A stretch of DNA of 64,000 nt from assembly GCF_900111145.1 (NCBI RefSeq), contig NZ_FOIR01000001.1, positions 1,805,501 through 1,869,500 of the forward strand, written 5' to 3'. Origin of the DNA: Roseivirga pacifica. Its GTDB lineage: Bacteria; Bacteroidota; Bacteroidia; Cytophagales; Cyclobacteriaceae. The notes beneath the pieces are model-generated. The model was given only the letters and a program-made list of their open reading frames with translations, searched no databases and was not told the origin of the DNA. The position numbers and the translations under genes were made by a program. Positions 52,056-63,541 of the stretch are shown here, one piece after another. Numbering within the stretch: the stretch's first letter is position 1; each line of letters opens with the position of its first letter.

Positions 52056-54116
52056 ATGTCGAGTAGTCTGTTCATCACAATTGTTGTTTGCCTCATTGTT
52101 ATTACCGTAGTAGTGCTAGCTACAACAAGGCATACTAAGGTATTGAAAAAGCGCCTTATTGAGAGCGAACGTACTCGAAAGCGCACCCGCAATAGCCTCG
52201 ATCATTTAATGAGGCACTCATCGGATTTCCTTTTTAAATATAACCGTGCGGGCGAAGTAATATCAGCTTCTCCAAACGTGCGCAGGTTGTTGGGTTTTCC
52301 CCTCAAAGAGCCCGTGCCAATCAGAAATATTGTTACCAATAGCCCCGTCAATCACCAGCTTTACAAGCATATGCGCCAGGTGTTCGAAACCGGCAGGGTG
52401 CGCAATGAGCCGTACTTTATTGAAATCAAGGATAGCTGGGATAATAAGCACATACTTGAAGTATTTGAGGTAGTAAACAAAAACAGTGAGGGCTATATTA
52501 AAAACGTAACCGGTATAGCCAGAGATGTAACCGATCAGTACAATGCAGAGCTTGAGTTAAAGCAAAGTGAAAACAAGCAACTCACAATTATTAAGGCATT
52601 GCCCGATGCCATTTTTACTATCGACAGAGAGATACGCTATGTAGACTACACTGTTCAGAATGAGGAAGAATTGTGGTTTAAGCCTAGCCATTTTATTGGT
52701 AAAAAGGTAGCGGATGTGGTTCCCGAGCCTATGGGGTCAATTTTTACGGCCTATATCGAAAAGGTTTTTGAAACTGGAGAATTACAGCGCATAGAGTACA
52801 GCTTTAGGCAGAAAGGGCAAGAGCAGTTTTATGAAGGCCGTATTATTAAGCTAGATGAGCAATTTGTAATGGTTATTTCAAGGCCTATTACCGCTCAAAA
52901 GCAAGTGGAGGTGGAGCTTAGAAAGGCCGCCAAAGCTGCGGAATCGGCTGCTCAAGCAAAGTCTAATTTCTTGGCTACTATGAGCCATGAAATTCGTACG
53001 CCAATGAATGGCGTAATTGGTATGACAAACCTACTGGCCGAAACCGAGCTTACGGAAGATCAAAAGGAGTATGTGGAAACCATAAAAGCCAGTGGTGAAA
53101 CATTGCTCAGGATAATTAATGACATTCTAGATTATTCAAAGATTGAATCAGGAAAGCTACAAGTAGATGAGTCCGTGTTATCACTCAAAAAGCTAGTTGA
53201 TGACTCTGCAAGTCTGATCATGTACGAGGCCAAAAGAAAGAACCTCGCCATTAACACAATCTTTGAGGAAGATACTCCTGAATTCGTTATTTCCGATAGA
53301 GGAAGACTAAGGCAAATCTTGCTGAACCTACTTTCCAACGCAGTTAAATTTACAGAGAGTGGTGGTGTTACAGTGTTTGTGTCTTCCGAGTCGCAGTCAG
53401 ATAAGTCTATTATACTAAACTTCAAGGTGCAAGACACCGGCATTGGAATTCCTCAAGACAAACTGAATTTCTTGTTCAAAGAGTTCTCTCAAGCCGATTC
53501 TTCTCATACAAGGAAGTTTGGTGGAACAGGGCTTGGTTTGGCCATTGTTAAAAACCTTGTCAAGTTGCTCAATGGAAAAGTCTCAGTGGAAAGTCAAGTA
53601 GGGGTTGGTTCGGAGTTTTCGTTCACTGTAGTGGCCCGAATGGTAAATGAAAGCAACCTACGAGTGATTCGCTCAAAAGCAGGAGAAGAGGAAAATGAGG
53701 ACAAGAAGGATTGGGTAATTAGCCAGGATTATCCACTGAAAGTGCTTGTTGCAGAAGATAATACCATTAATAGTAAGCTCACTTCTATATTTTTGGAGCG
53801 CATGGGGCTTAGTGCCGACTTTGCAATTTCTGGGGAGGAAGTGGTGAGTATGTGCCGTGAGGCTAATTACGATGTGGTTTTAATGGATGTCGCAATGCCT
53901 GGTATGGATGGTTACGAGGCTACTCAGGTGCTAAAGCAGGCTGGTAGCGAGGCGGCTCCTTATATTATAGGCGTTTCGGCCAACGCGTTTAAAGAAGATA
54001 TTAAACGAGCGCTAGATTTAGGCATGGATGACTACCTCTCTAAACCTATCAAGTTTGAAGAGCTGAGAGAAAAAATGATTGTTGCAGGGCAAAAGAAATT
54101 CCCAGTTGTGCCTTAA
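52056..54116 (+). CDS. Hybrid sensor histidine kinase (TM-PAS-PAS-HisKA-HATPase-REC)
   Basis: A 686-residue protein. One N-terminal membrane helix (FITIVVCLIVITVVVLA), a coiled stretch, two PAS domains (about 45-160 and 175-285), then HisKA with H311 in FLATMSHEIRTPMNG, an ATPase domain (NLLSNAVKFTE, DTGIGIP, GTGLGLAIVKNL) and a C-terminal receiver with D611 in VVLMDVAMPGMDG. It ends 14 bases before bioD, so it may be co-transcribed with the biotin genes only by chance. Confidence 0.93.
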   Translation: MSSSLFITIVVCLIVITVVVLATTRHTKVLKKRLIESERTRKRTRNSLDHLMRHSSDFLFKYNRAGEVISASPNVRRLLGFPLKEPVPIRNIVTNSPVNHQLYKHMRQVFETGRVRNEPYFIEIKDSWDNKHILEVFEVVNKNSEGYIKNVTGIARDVTDQYNAELELKQSENKQLTIIKALPDAIFTIDREIRYVDYTVQNEEELWFKPSHFIGKKVADVVPEPMGSIFTAYIEKVFETGELQRIEYSFRQKGQEQFYEGRIIKLDEQFVMVISRPITAQKQVEVELRKAAKAAESAAQAKSNFLATMSHEIRTPMNGVIGMTNLLAETELTEDQKEYVETIKASGETLLRIINDILDYSKIESGKLQVDESVLSLKKLVDDSASLIMYEAKRKNLAINTIFEEDTPEFVISDRGRLRQILLNLLSNAVKFTESGGVTVFVSSESQSDKSIILNFKVQDTGIGIPQDKLNFLFKEFSQADSSHTRKFGGTGLGLAIVKNLVKLLNGKVSVESQVGVGSEFSFTVVARMVNESNLRVIRSKAGEEENEDKKDWVISQDYPLKVLVAEDNTINSKLTSIFLERMGLSADFAISGEEVVSMCREANYDVVLMDVAMPGMDGYEATQVLKQAGSEAAPYIIGVSANAFKEDIKRALDLGMDDYLSKPIKFEELREKMIVAGQKKFPVVP

Positions 54117-54130
54117 CTTGCGCAGCAATT

Positions 54131-54742
54131 ATGCAATATTTTGTTACCGCCATTGGTACTGAAAGTGGCAAAACGCTGATTTCAGCCATTCTTACCGAAG
54201 CACTAAAAGCAGATTACTGGAAGCCCATACAGGCAGGCGAACCCGGAGACACGGAGCGCGTTCAGGAGCTGGTTAGTAACCCCATCACAAAGTTTCACCC
54301 TGAAACCCACAGGCTAAAGTTGCCCGCTTCGCCACATGCTGCTGCTAAGTACGAGCATAAGGCCATAGCGCTCGATGACTTTATACTACCCGAAACAAAT
54401 AATGATGTGATTGTGGAAGGTGCCGGAGGAGTTTTGGTACCATTAAACGACCATGATTTTGTGATTGACATTGCCAAGGAGCTTAATTGTGAGGTGGTAT
54501 TGGTAGCCAACCTGTACCTTGGCAGCATTAACCATACTTTGCTAACGGTAGACTACTTAAAACGAAATGATATTCCAGTGAAGGGAATCATTTTTAATGG
54601 CGAAGGAAACGAAGAAAGTGAGCGAATTATTGAAAAGCACTCAGGCTATAAAGTGCTTTTGCGTTTGCCAAAACTGAGTTTGGTGAACCAAAATATTATT
54701 CAATACTGGGCTGATGAACTAATGCTGAATTGGTATGCGTGA
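54131..54742 (+). CDS. bioD: Dethiobiotin synthetase
   Basis: A 203-residue BioD that closes the ureido ring of biotin with ATP and CO2. The N-terminal FVTAIGTESGKTLISAIL is the expected P-loop variant (GTxxGKT), and VEGAGGVLVPL is the diagnostic motif. bioA starts 8 bases before its stop, so the two are translationally coupled. Confidence 0.94.
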   Translation: MQYFVTAIGTESGKTLISAILTEALKADYWKPIQAGEPGDTERVQELVSNPITKFHPETHRLKLPASPHAAAKYEHKAIALDDFILPETNNDVIVEGAGGVLVPLNDHDFVIDIAKELNCEVVLVANLYLGSINHTLLTVDYLKRNDIPVKGIIFNGEGNEESERIIEKHSGYKVLLRLPKLSLVNQNIIQYWADELMLNWYA

Positions 54743-56036
54743 GTGGATAGAGCGAGATAAAAGTGCAATTTGGCACCCTTTTACCCCATTAATGGGTATG
54801 GTTGATCCTTTGATGATTGAGAGGGCAGAAGGAGTGAATTTGTACACTGCTGATGGAAAGAAAATTATAGATGCCATTTCTTCTTGGTGGGTTAATATAC
54901 ATGGGCATAGCCACCCTAAAATCGCCAATGCTATAGCAGAGCAAGCGCATCAGTTAGAACATGTGATCTTTGCTGGGTTTACTCACCAGCCAGCTGTTGA
55001 GTTGGCCGAACGTTTACTCAGCATATTGCCAGACAATCAATCGAAAATTTTCTATTCGGATAATGGCAGCACAGCGGTTGAGGTGGGCATCAAAATGGCC
55101 TTTCAATATTTCTATAATCAAGGGATTAAAAAGAAGAAGATTATAGCTATAGACGGGGCATACCATGGCGATACTTTTGGGGCTATGTCAGTAGGAGAGC
55201 GTGGGCCATTTACCGAACCATTCGACCCGTATTTATTTGATGTGGCTTTTGTCGACTTCCCTTCAAAGGAGAAAGAAGAAGCTGTTTGGAACCAGTTTGA
55301 GGCGTTGGTTTCAGCAGGCGATGTTGCTGCCTTTGTTTTCGAGCCTATTGTTCAGGGGGCTTCTGGAATGCGTGTTTATTCAAAAGCGCTGCTGAATAGA
55401 ATGATAGCCTTGGCCCAGGCGAATGATGTAATCTGTATTGCCGATGAAGTGATGACCGGGTTTGGAAGGTTGGGAACACTATTCGCTGCCGATCAGCTGC
55501 AAAATAAACCCGATATATTCTGCTTGAGCAAGGGTTTAACAGGGGGCGTTTTGCCCATGGGTGTTACAAGTTGTACAGATAAAATTCAGGCTGCTTACCG
55601 CTCCAATGACCTTATGAAAACCTTCTTTCATGGTCATAGCTTTACTGGCAACCCTATGATTTGTGCAGCCGCCAATGCTTCTTTGGATATTCTTCTAACA
55701 GAAGAATGCGAAGAAAACAGAAAGCGCATTAATAGGCGTCATCTTGCATTTGGTGAGCAAATAGAAAAGCATCATTTGGTTAGGAATAGCAGGGTTATGG
55801 GCACCATCATTGCCTTTGAAATTAATACCGATAAGGATACTTCTTACTTTAATGAAGCACGCCACCATTTGTACCCATACTTTATTGAAAAGGGACTTTT
55901 GATCCGTCCACTGGGTAATGTCATTTACCTTATTCCGCCATACATTATTTCAGATGAGGATTTAGATTATATCTATCAAACTATTCTGAGCTTTTTAGAT
56001 GAATACGATAGTCTAGCTGCTGTGTCTGCTGACTAA
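54735..56036 (+). CDS. bioA: Adenosylmethionine-8-amino-7-oxononanoate aminotransferase
   Basis: A 433-residue class III aminotransferase for the second-to-last step before dethiobiotin formation. Typical blocks are IWHPFTPLMG, ISSWWVNIHGHSHPKI, GAYHGDTFGAMSVG, the DEVMTGFGRLGTLFA Asp region and the PLP-lysine segment FCLSKGLTGGVLPMG. It overlaps bioD by 8 bases. The order bioD-bioA differs from the E. coli operon; bioB and bioF are not present here. Confidence 0.95.
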   Translation: MREWIERDKSAIWHPFTPLMGMVDPLMIERAEGVNLYTADGKKIIDAISSWWVNIHGHSHPKIANAIAEQAHQLEHVIFAGFTHQPAVELAERLLSILPDNQSKIFYSDNGSTAVEVGIKMAFQYFYNQGIKKKKIIAIDGAYHGDTFGAMSVGERGPFTEPFDPYLFDVAFVDFPSKEKEEAVWNQFEALVSAGDVAAFVFEPIVQGASGMRVYSKALLNRMIALAQANDVICIADEVMTGFGRLGTLFAADQLQNKPDIFCLSKGLTGGVLPMGVTSCTDKIQAAYRSNDLMKTFFHGHSFTGNPMICAAANASLDILLTEECEENRKRINRRHLAFGEQIEKHHLVRNSRVMGTIIAFEINTDKDTSYFNEARHHLYPYFIEKGLLIRPLGNVIYLIPPYIISDEDLDYIYQTILSFLDEYDSLAAVSAD

Positions 56037-56093
56037 ATTAAAACCTGTCTTCTTTTAAACCAATCGACCTCAATAAACGTAAGTACTTACTTA

Positions 56094-57095
56094 ATGAATG
56101 AGGTAAGTTTAATAGGGCTTTTTGGAGCTTTAGCAGGAGTTGGTGTGGTTGCCGCTCTACTGATGTTTGGTTTTTTCTTTTTTGTCAAAGGAAAAGAGGA
56201 TGCAAAAATGAAGGTAGTGGGGCTAATTTTTTTGGCCATTAGTTTACGTTTGGCTAAGTCAATTTTTTACTTCTTGTTTGAAGGCATTGCTCCAATTGGT
56301 TTAGCCTTAGGTTTTTTTGGCTTGGCCAGTATTGGCCCACTCGCTTATTTACTATTTGCCAAGGGTGAGAACCTTAAAAATTGGCGCTTTGTACCTCATT
56401 CCCTTTTACCAATAGGCGGTGCTATAGTGTGTTTTTTTGTAAGCCCGAGCCCTTGGGAAACCGTTCTGTATAAGTTTGCTACAGGCTTGCTAGCGCTATA
56501 TTTAGTAGGTGCTTGGATGGCTTTTTCAAAGCAGGTTAAAGCAGATAAGATTACAGGTGTCTGGTATCAAAGGCTTTTGATTGCGTTGGCATTGGTTTGG
56601 TCATGTTTTGTTTATCAGCATCTTTCTGGAGATATGTTGGCCTATGCGCTGGGTGCCTTTTTCTGTGCTATAGTTGTTTATTGGTTCTTTTTTCTATCAC
56701 TGCGCACCCCAGTAGCCATGGGGCGAACACTAAAAATAAACTTGCCTGATGAGAAGGTAGAATTGGTTCAGCAGGCATTTGAAAGTGTTGGTGTTTATAA
56801 AAGACCAGGAATAACAATTAATGAACTGTCGAGAGATTTAGAAATACCAGCTTATGTGGTTTCCAAGGCTGTTAAGGAGTTGTATGGTAAATCATTCCCT
56901 GAAACCGTAAACCATTTTAGAATAAAAGAGGTAAAAAGGGCCTTGGTAGACCCTGCCAATTCCAACCTTAAAATAGAGTCACTTGCATACGATGTGGGGT
57001 TTTCTACTCCCTCATCCTTTTATTATGCTTTTAAAAAACATACTGGAGTAACCCCCACGGGTTTTCAAAAACTATACGAGCTTCAGTCTGCGTAA
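56094..57095 (+). CDS. Membrane-anchored AraC-family regulator
   Basis: A 333-residue protein: about seven N-terminal membrane helices (residues 1-205) and a C-terminal AraC HTH (about 240-330): ELYGKSFPETVNHFRIKEVKRALVD, IESLAYDVGFSTPSSFYYAFKKHTGVTPTGFQ. Membrane AraC regulators of this kind are widespread in Bacteroidota and sense an unknown signal through the membrane domain. No obvious target gene is next to it. The segment after it carries a nested palindrome. Confidence 0.88.
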   Translation: MNEVSLIGLFGALAGVGVVAALLMFGFFFFVKGKEDAKMKVVGLIFLAISLRLAKSIFYFLFEGIAPIGLALGFFGLASIGPLAYLLFAKGENLKNWRFVPHSLLPIGGAIVCFFVSPSPWETVLYKFATGLLALYLVGAWMAFSKQVKADKITGVWYQRLLIALALVWSCFVYQHLSGDMLAYALGAFFCAIVVYWFFFLSLRTPVAMGRTLKINLPDEKVELVQQAFESVGVYKRPGITINELSRDLEIPAYVVSKAVKELYGKSFPETVNHFRIKEVKRALVDPANSNLKIESLAYDVGFSTPSSFYYAFKKHTGVTPTGFQKLYELQSA

Positions 57096-57100
57096 ATTTA

Positions 57101-57193
57101 AGCGGGAAGGAGCCCTGCATTTTTCTGGCAAGCTTGCTCAAACAACACATGGTTGCTTGCCAAATATTATGCACGACTATTCCCTGCCCCGCT
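57101..57193. repeat. Three-armed nested inverted repeat
   Basis: Three nested perfect arms in the 108-base gap: AGCGGG/CCCGCT (57101-57106, 57188-57193), TGCAT/ATGCA (57116-57120, 57169-57173) and TGGCAAGC/GCTTGCCA (57126-57133, 57155-57162). The loop is 21 bases. It lies between convergent genes and has no T-tract. Confidence 0.6.
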
Positions 57194-57203
57194 AATGCTC
57201 ACC

Positions 57204-58307
57204 TTAGATGCTTGGTATTTTATAAGTGTCGTTTTCTATTTCAGACTTTATCTGATCTAGCCTTGCTTTAAAATTCTCCGGAGTAACTCTGTAAACTTGT
57301 TCTAAAGCTTTTAACGATTTCTTTTTGTTGCCGGAGTAATAGTATGCGATTGCCTGATTCAACTTGAGAAACCAAGCTTCTGGGTTGTTTTCAATTTCTC
57401 TGCTTAGTAGTTCATGGGCTTGATCTACAGCACCTAATTGCAATAGCATTATGCTAAGGTAGTTCGCTTGGTTAACGTCCATGTTTATTTGGATTGCTTC
57501 ATCAATGGTCGCGTTCATTTCTGTGGTTCTATCCAGCGCTTTTTGAAGCCTAATTTTGGTAATTAGGTTAGTTGTGTTTCTATTGGCAGCAAAACCATTG
57601 TAACCACCATTGATGGATCTGTTCGCCCATGCTAAGGCTTCCTCTAAGTTTGTATTATGATTTAGGCACCAGTTGGCTGCATCGTTCCAAGCTTGCCAGT
57701 GGTAAGTGTTAATTCCTCTTAACTCACTTCTAAAGCTTTCAACCACAGTTTTGTTTAGGTCTACGGATACCTCAAAAGGAATGCGTTTTTCGGCCCATTC
57801 AAGGGCTATGGTTACGGCATTTTCTTGCCAGTTTAAAAACTCATAGTCGAGCTTTTCCGAAAAACTACAAGCTTCCGATTTTACGTTTACCCTCAGTGTA
57901 ATATCCTTTTCTAAATCCAGATAGTAGCTTCCCCATTGATTGTTATTGTGTGCAAATAATAGTGTGAAATCTTCACCATTGGGAATAATGTGGAAACCGT
58001 ACTTCCCTTTCTTTAGCGCCTGACCATTGATCATTACGTCAGTAGAGAAGGAGATAGTGGTGTTCATGTTGGCTCCAGCTCTCCATGCAATTGGATTACC
58101 ATTTTGAGGTATTATTCCTGGAGTATTCCACACGTCTCTATTGTTTGTAGAAGGGCTTGAGTAATCAATGGAGATATCGGTTACAGCAAGCCTTTGTTTT
58201 TCATAAACGTGGTTGCTGATTTGCGGAATGTTTAATGTGTGAAACTGTGCTTCAGAAATGTGCTCAATGAAGAGTAGCAGCAAAAATGTCAGTGTTATTC
58301 TTTTCAT
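57204..58307 (-). CDS. Secreted DUF2911 protein with TPR-like tail
   Basis: A 367-residue protein with a signal peptide (RITLTFLLLLFIEHISEA) and an N-terminal DUF2911 domain: YSSPSTNNRDVWN, ISFSTDVMINGQALKKGKYG and LLFAHNNNQWGSYYLD. The C-terminal half (about 205-365) is helical with TPR-like repeats, for example AYYYSGNKKKSLKALEQVY. Common in Bacteroidota, unknown function; possibly a periplasmic peptide- or ligand-binding protein. Confidence 0.8.
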   Translation of the reverse strand: MKRITLTFLLLLFIEHISEAQFHTLNIPQISNHVYEKQRLAVTDISIDYSSPSTNNRDVWNTPGIIPQNGNPIAWRAGANMNTTISFSTDVMINGQALKKGKYGFHIIPNGEDFTLLFAHNNNQWGSYYLDLEKDITLRVNVKSEACSFSEKLDYEFLNWQENAVTIALEWAEKRIPFEVSVDLNKTVVESFRSELRGINTYHWQAWNDAANWCLNHNTNLEEALAWANRSINGGYNGFAANRNTTNLITKIRLQKALDRTTEMNATIDEAIQINMDVNQANYLSIMLLQLGAVDQAHELLSREIENNPEAWFLKLNQAIAYYYSGNKKKSLKALEQVYRVTPENFKARLDQIKSEIENDTYKIPSI

Positions 58308-58392
58308 ACTTTTCGTTTTACGATATGCAACAATCGCAAACGAAAGGCGCTCTCAACTCTTGATTTTGAGAATTTGGAGAAGTTTCTAGCTG

Positions 58393-58812
58393 TTAAAGTA
58401 GCTTTTCCATTATTACATAATCGATTCCGCCTTTTCTAAAGGTTTGGTCTGTAGGTTGTAGTCCAAACTTTCTGTAAAACTCGGTTTTGTCTACTCGGGC
58501 GTTGCACCAAACCACGTCAATATTAAGCTGGGTAGCTTCTTGCATAATGTGTTCTAATAACTTGGCGCCATAGCCTTTGCCTTGTTCGCTAATTATGGTA
58601 GCAAACTTTCTAAACTGAGCGCTTCTTCCTTCAATAAAAAGGGAGATGATAGCAACCATTTTATCTCCTACAAAAAGGCCATAATGTTTGCCTAGTTCAT
58701 CATTTGGTAGTTTCACGTAATCGAATGGCTTATCTGGCCACATAACATTATGGCGAATTTGCCAGGTCTCTTCATGTGGAATCGGCTTTATTATTGGTTC
58801 AGGAGTTTGCAT
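58393..58812 (-). CDS. GNAT-family N-acetyltransferase
   Basis: A 139-residue GNAT protein. The acetyl-CoA-binding motif A is ISEQGKGYGAKLLEHIM, preceded by the beta strands ISLFIEGRSAQFRKFAT. The C-terminal FYRKFGLQPTDQTFRKGGIDYVIM is also typical. The acceptor is unknown. It is 85 bases upstream of the DUF2911 gene on the same strand and divergent from katG. Confidence 0.85.
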   Translation of the reverse strand: MQTPEPIIKPIPHEETWQIRHNVMWPDKPFDYVKLPNDELGKHYGLFVGDKMVAIISLFIEGRSAQFRKFATIISEQGKGYGAKLLEHIMQEATQLNIDVVWCNARVDKTEFYRKFGLQPTDQTFRKGGIDYVIMEKLL

Positions 58813-58940
58813 AGGTAGTATCTGCTATTTAAAGCCATTTTATTCTACATGCAAGTTATTGAGGCCTTGTTCTTTTTACTTAAATTATAAAAACAAAACA
58901 GTGTGCGGTTGGCTGTGTTTGATAGGTAGTGTTTTGGATT

Positions 58941-58972
58941 AACGATATTGATGAACTCAATATCATATCGTT
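58941..58972. promoter_or_regulatory. Palindromic operator candidate upstream of katG
   Basis: Two overlapping inverted repeats: GATATTGA-N5-TCAATATC (58944-58964) and AACGATAT (58941-58948) with ATATCGTT (58965-58972). They lie about 80 bases before katG in an AT-rich 240-base gap. The geometry suits a peroxide-response or Fur-family regulator, but no known consensus is matched exactly. Confidence 0.5.
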
Positions 58973-59049
58973 TAAATAAATTGAATAAATAATAGTTCGT
59001 CAATTTGTTTGGCGAAATTGTTAGTGAAAACAACATAAAACATATCTAA

Positions 59050-61272
<2,223 letters not shown>

Positions 61273-61293
61273 AATCAGCAACTACAATAAGCG

Positions 61294-61329
61294 TAAAGGG
61301 TGGTCATTTGACCACCCTTTATTTTTTTT
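61294..61329 (+). terminator. Rho-independent terminator after katG
   Basis: A 12-base perfect stem (TAAAGGGTGGTC and GACCACCCTTTA, 61294-61305 and 61310-61321) with loop ATTT, followed by eight Ts. It sits against the 3' end of the convergent gene that stops at 61328. Confidence 0.9.
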
Positions 61330-62626
61330 AGGATAAGCCCGATTCGGCTGTTTTAAATGCTTCAGTAGCTGTATTAAGGCTACTTTTGTTAGTTACGTTT
61401 ACATCCGCTAGGGCTGTGTAGAAAGGTTGAGTAACCTTTTGATCTCTATTGCTTCCACCGTCACCAAAATCCTTTGCGAGTGCTTTAGCAGTGGTCAAAT
61501 AGTCGGATGCTTCCATGCCCCGGCCAATCTTCCTTAATTTGGTCACCCCGCTAGGAGTGGACCAAAAGTAGGTAACCTTACTCCAAGATTTATGTACCAC
61601 ACGTTTAAGTGCACTTGCTGCTTTTTCTTGTGCTATAGGTACTGATGAATCTCCTTTGTTTCCATTATTTGCTTTTAGGAAGCTCAACATCCCGTTATCA
61701 CGACTGGCGCTATTTATCTCTTTAATGTGGTGCTCACAAAGTTTAGGGTAGTCGAGTCTTGCTTTGGCGTTTATTTGACCATTATATATAAAGGCTATTC
61801 TTGGACCAAGAATGTGTTCAAGCGCATTATGCAGTACTGCTATTTCGTCTGTGTACCTGCTATTATCGTCATTATCTTCAATGGTCTTTTTTAGGGCTCT
61901 AAACTTTTTGGAAGCGGCATCAAATTCGGGTAGTAATTCATTTATGAGTTTTTCAAAATCATGTTCATCTCTCATTTCACCCACAAATTCCCCAGCTCTT
62001 TCACTTCCTAACCCTACTTTATCCGTTATTTCATCTTTTATCTCTTCAACCTTTTTGTCGAACTCCCTTTTTTTCTTCAATGCTTTATACATTGTTTTTA
62101 GGTCATTGCTGCTCAAGTTTGAAATCCCTTCCATTCCAGACAGCAAAGCGTCTCCTACTATGCTGTCGGAAGATGAGCTTTTCTTTGATTTAGACTTCTT
62201 TTTGGAGGATGAAGAGGAGCTTTCAGGCAATGATAGTTCACCGAGCAAGGTTGTAACTGCTTTTCCGGCTGTTTTGGCTGCTTCGGTGCAAACTTGAATT
62301 TTTTCTTCTGTAGAAAGTTGTGACCATATCTTTTTGACAACTTGAGATTCAATGGACTCTCCTTTTTCATTATTAAGAATTTGTTGAGTTTTCTCTCTTG
62401 CCTTTTTCTTAGCCTTTTCTCCCCATTTTCCCTTCCAATCTTCACCGCCTTGCTTTAATTGCTCCAGAATAAGTACGGTTCTTACTTTTAGTGCGGAAAT
62501 AGCAGGGTCTGTGGTGTCTCTAAGCGACTCGTTATTTACCCTTTGAATGATGTGATGCTGGATTGTTTGAGAGGAGGCTGCCGATCTTCTCGTGTTTTGT
62601 TGTGTTGGTGTTGCGTGTGTTTTCAT
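61328..62626 (-). CDS. Leader-bearing hypothetical protein, second of an effector-like pair
   Basis: A 432-residue protein. The N terminus is disordered and polar (MKTHATPTQQNTRRSAASSQ) and includes IIQR at residues 26-29. This resembles the leader on proteins linked to contractile injection systems and on the neighbouring gene. After the leader is an alpha-helical, charged protein with a low-complexity Ser/Lys run near residues 136-155. No catalytic motif is recognised, and no signal peptide or membrane helix is evident. The gene starts 25 bases after the stop of the next leader gene (62652), on the same strand. It may be an effector or structural cargo. Confidence 0.55.
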   Translation of the reverse strand: MKTHATPTQQNTRRSAASSQTIQHHIIQRVNNESLRDTTDPAISALKVRTVLILEQLKQGGEDWKGKWGEKAKKKAREKTQQILNNEKGESIESQVVKKIWSQLSTEEKIQVCTEAAKTAGKAVTTLLGELSLPESSSSSSKKKSKSKKSSSSDSIVGDALLSGMEGISNLSSNDLKTMYKALKKKREFDKKVEEIKDEITDKVGLGSERAGEFVGEMRDEHDFEKLINELLPEFDAASKKFRALKKTIEDNDDNSRYTDEIAVLHNALEHILGPRIAFIYNGQINAKARLDYPKLCEHHIKEINSASRDNGMLSFLKANNGNKGDSSVPIAQEKAASALKRVVHKSWSKVTYFWSTPSGVTKLRKIGRGMEASDYLTTAKALAKDFGDGGSNRDQKVTQPFYTALADVNVTNKSSLNTATEAFKTAESGLS

Positions 62627-62651
62627 AATATTTCAGATGATCTGATAGGGC

Positions 62652-63512
62652 TTAATCGAATTCCATATATTCTGCATTAGGGTCATAATTGTTTTTTATT
62701 TCCTCTAACTCATCAAGCCAGGCTTGCCATACTTCAGGGTCTGACTCAGTTTTGTTGGGTAGTTGTGGTATTCTTTGTTGTAAGTATTGTGTTGCGGGGT
62801 TGTAGTCATCCTCGTCTCTTTCTTTCATTATTTCATCATACTTAGCAATGGCATCTTGTCGAGATGGGATGATGGGAATTTGATTTTCTCCATTTCTATC
62901 ATATGTAATGTCGGCTGCGGCTACAAACTCTTTACCTTTCCAGTTTGATTTATTCAGTTTTCCTGCCAAGTGCATACCGGCACCGTTAGACTCCCTTGTT
63001 GTAGTTAAGTCGGCCATGGCATATTTACCCCCTAATTTTCTACCATAGTCTGGCCTTGCGCCTTCTAGTTTTACTTGTGTAGCCCATCCCGCTCTTCTAG
63101 CATATTCATTTACGCCTTCTTCTACCAAATAGCCATAGTTACTGGCAGATTGATTTTTAACAAAAGCTTCCCAGTGCTTGGTCTTAGGCATTTTGCCGCT
63201 GTTAATGCTTTTATCGACTTTTCTCTTTACAATACGGGTAGCTTCATCGAGTCTTTCCCACCCATTCCAAATCTTTTGGGCTTGTTGATTGGTCCACCCA
63301 TTTTCAGTCCTCTTTTCTTCTAATTTGTAACCAGGACTCTGAATTATTTGTCTTTGAATTGGTTTTGAAGCCAGAGCAAGCTGAATTGATTGGGTTGGCC
63401 TATTATCAATAAAGGTGGAGGGACTTGTTGAAGGAGTTGTGTCGTTTTCCCTGTAAGAAGCGCCCCGATGCTTTGAAGAAGAAGCTGTGTTTTGCTGTGT
63501 GTGTAACTTCAT
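62652..63512 (-). CDS. Leader-bearing hypothetical protein, effector-like
   Basis: A 286-residue protein. The leader (residues 1-58) has MKLHTQQNTASS, FIDNRP at 34-39 and PIQRQIIQ at 51-58, a pattern I associate with cargo and DUF4157-type proteins of extracellular contractile injection systems. The body has GARPDYGRKLGGKYAMADLT (residues 151-170), which is loosely like a PD-(D/E)XK nuclease core with a changed last residue. No immunity gene is certain, though the 132-aa gene is a candidate. Inference from motifs only; no family is confirmed. Confidence 0.55.
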   Translation of the reverse strand: MKLHTQQNTASSSKHRGASYRENDTTPSTSPSTFIDNRPTQSIQLALASKPIQRQIIQSPGYKLEEKRTENGWTNQQAQKIWNGWERLDEATRIVKRKVDKSINSGKMPKTKHWEAFVKNQSASNYGYLVEEGVNEYARRAGWATQVKLEGARPDYGRKLGGKYAMADLTTTRESNGAGMHLAGKLNKSNWKGKEFVAAADITYDRNGENQIPIIPSRQDAIAKYDEIMKERDEDDYNPATQYLQQRIPQLPNKTESDPEVWQAWLDELEEIKNNYDPNAEYMEFD

Positions 63513-63541
63513 GACTCTTCAATTTACTAAAAAATTGAACC

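Noticed and set aside
52056-54742. Hybrid kinase as regulator of biotin synthesis
   Set aside because: It is 14 bases before bioD, but kinase domains show no link to biotin; likely a chance neighbour.
58845-59036. 63-residue minus-strand open frame upstream of katG
   Set aside because: Low-complexity AT-rich sequence overlapping the katG regulatory region; no family features.
61812-62297. 161-residue plus-strand open frame
   Set aside because: It is the shadow of the charged, Ser/Lys-rich minus-strand 432-aa gene.
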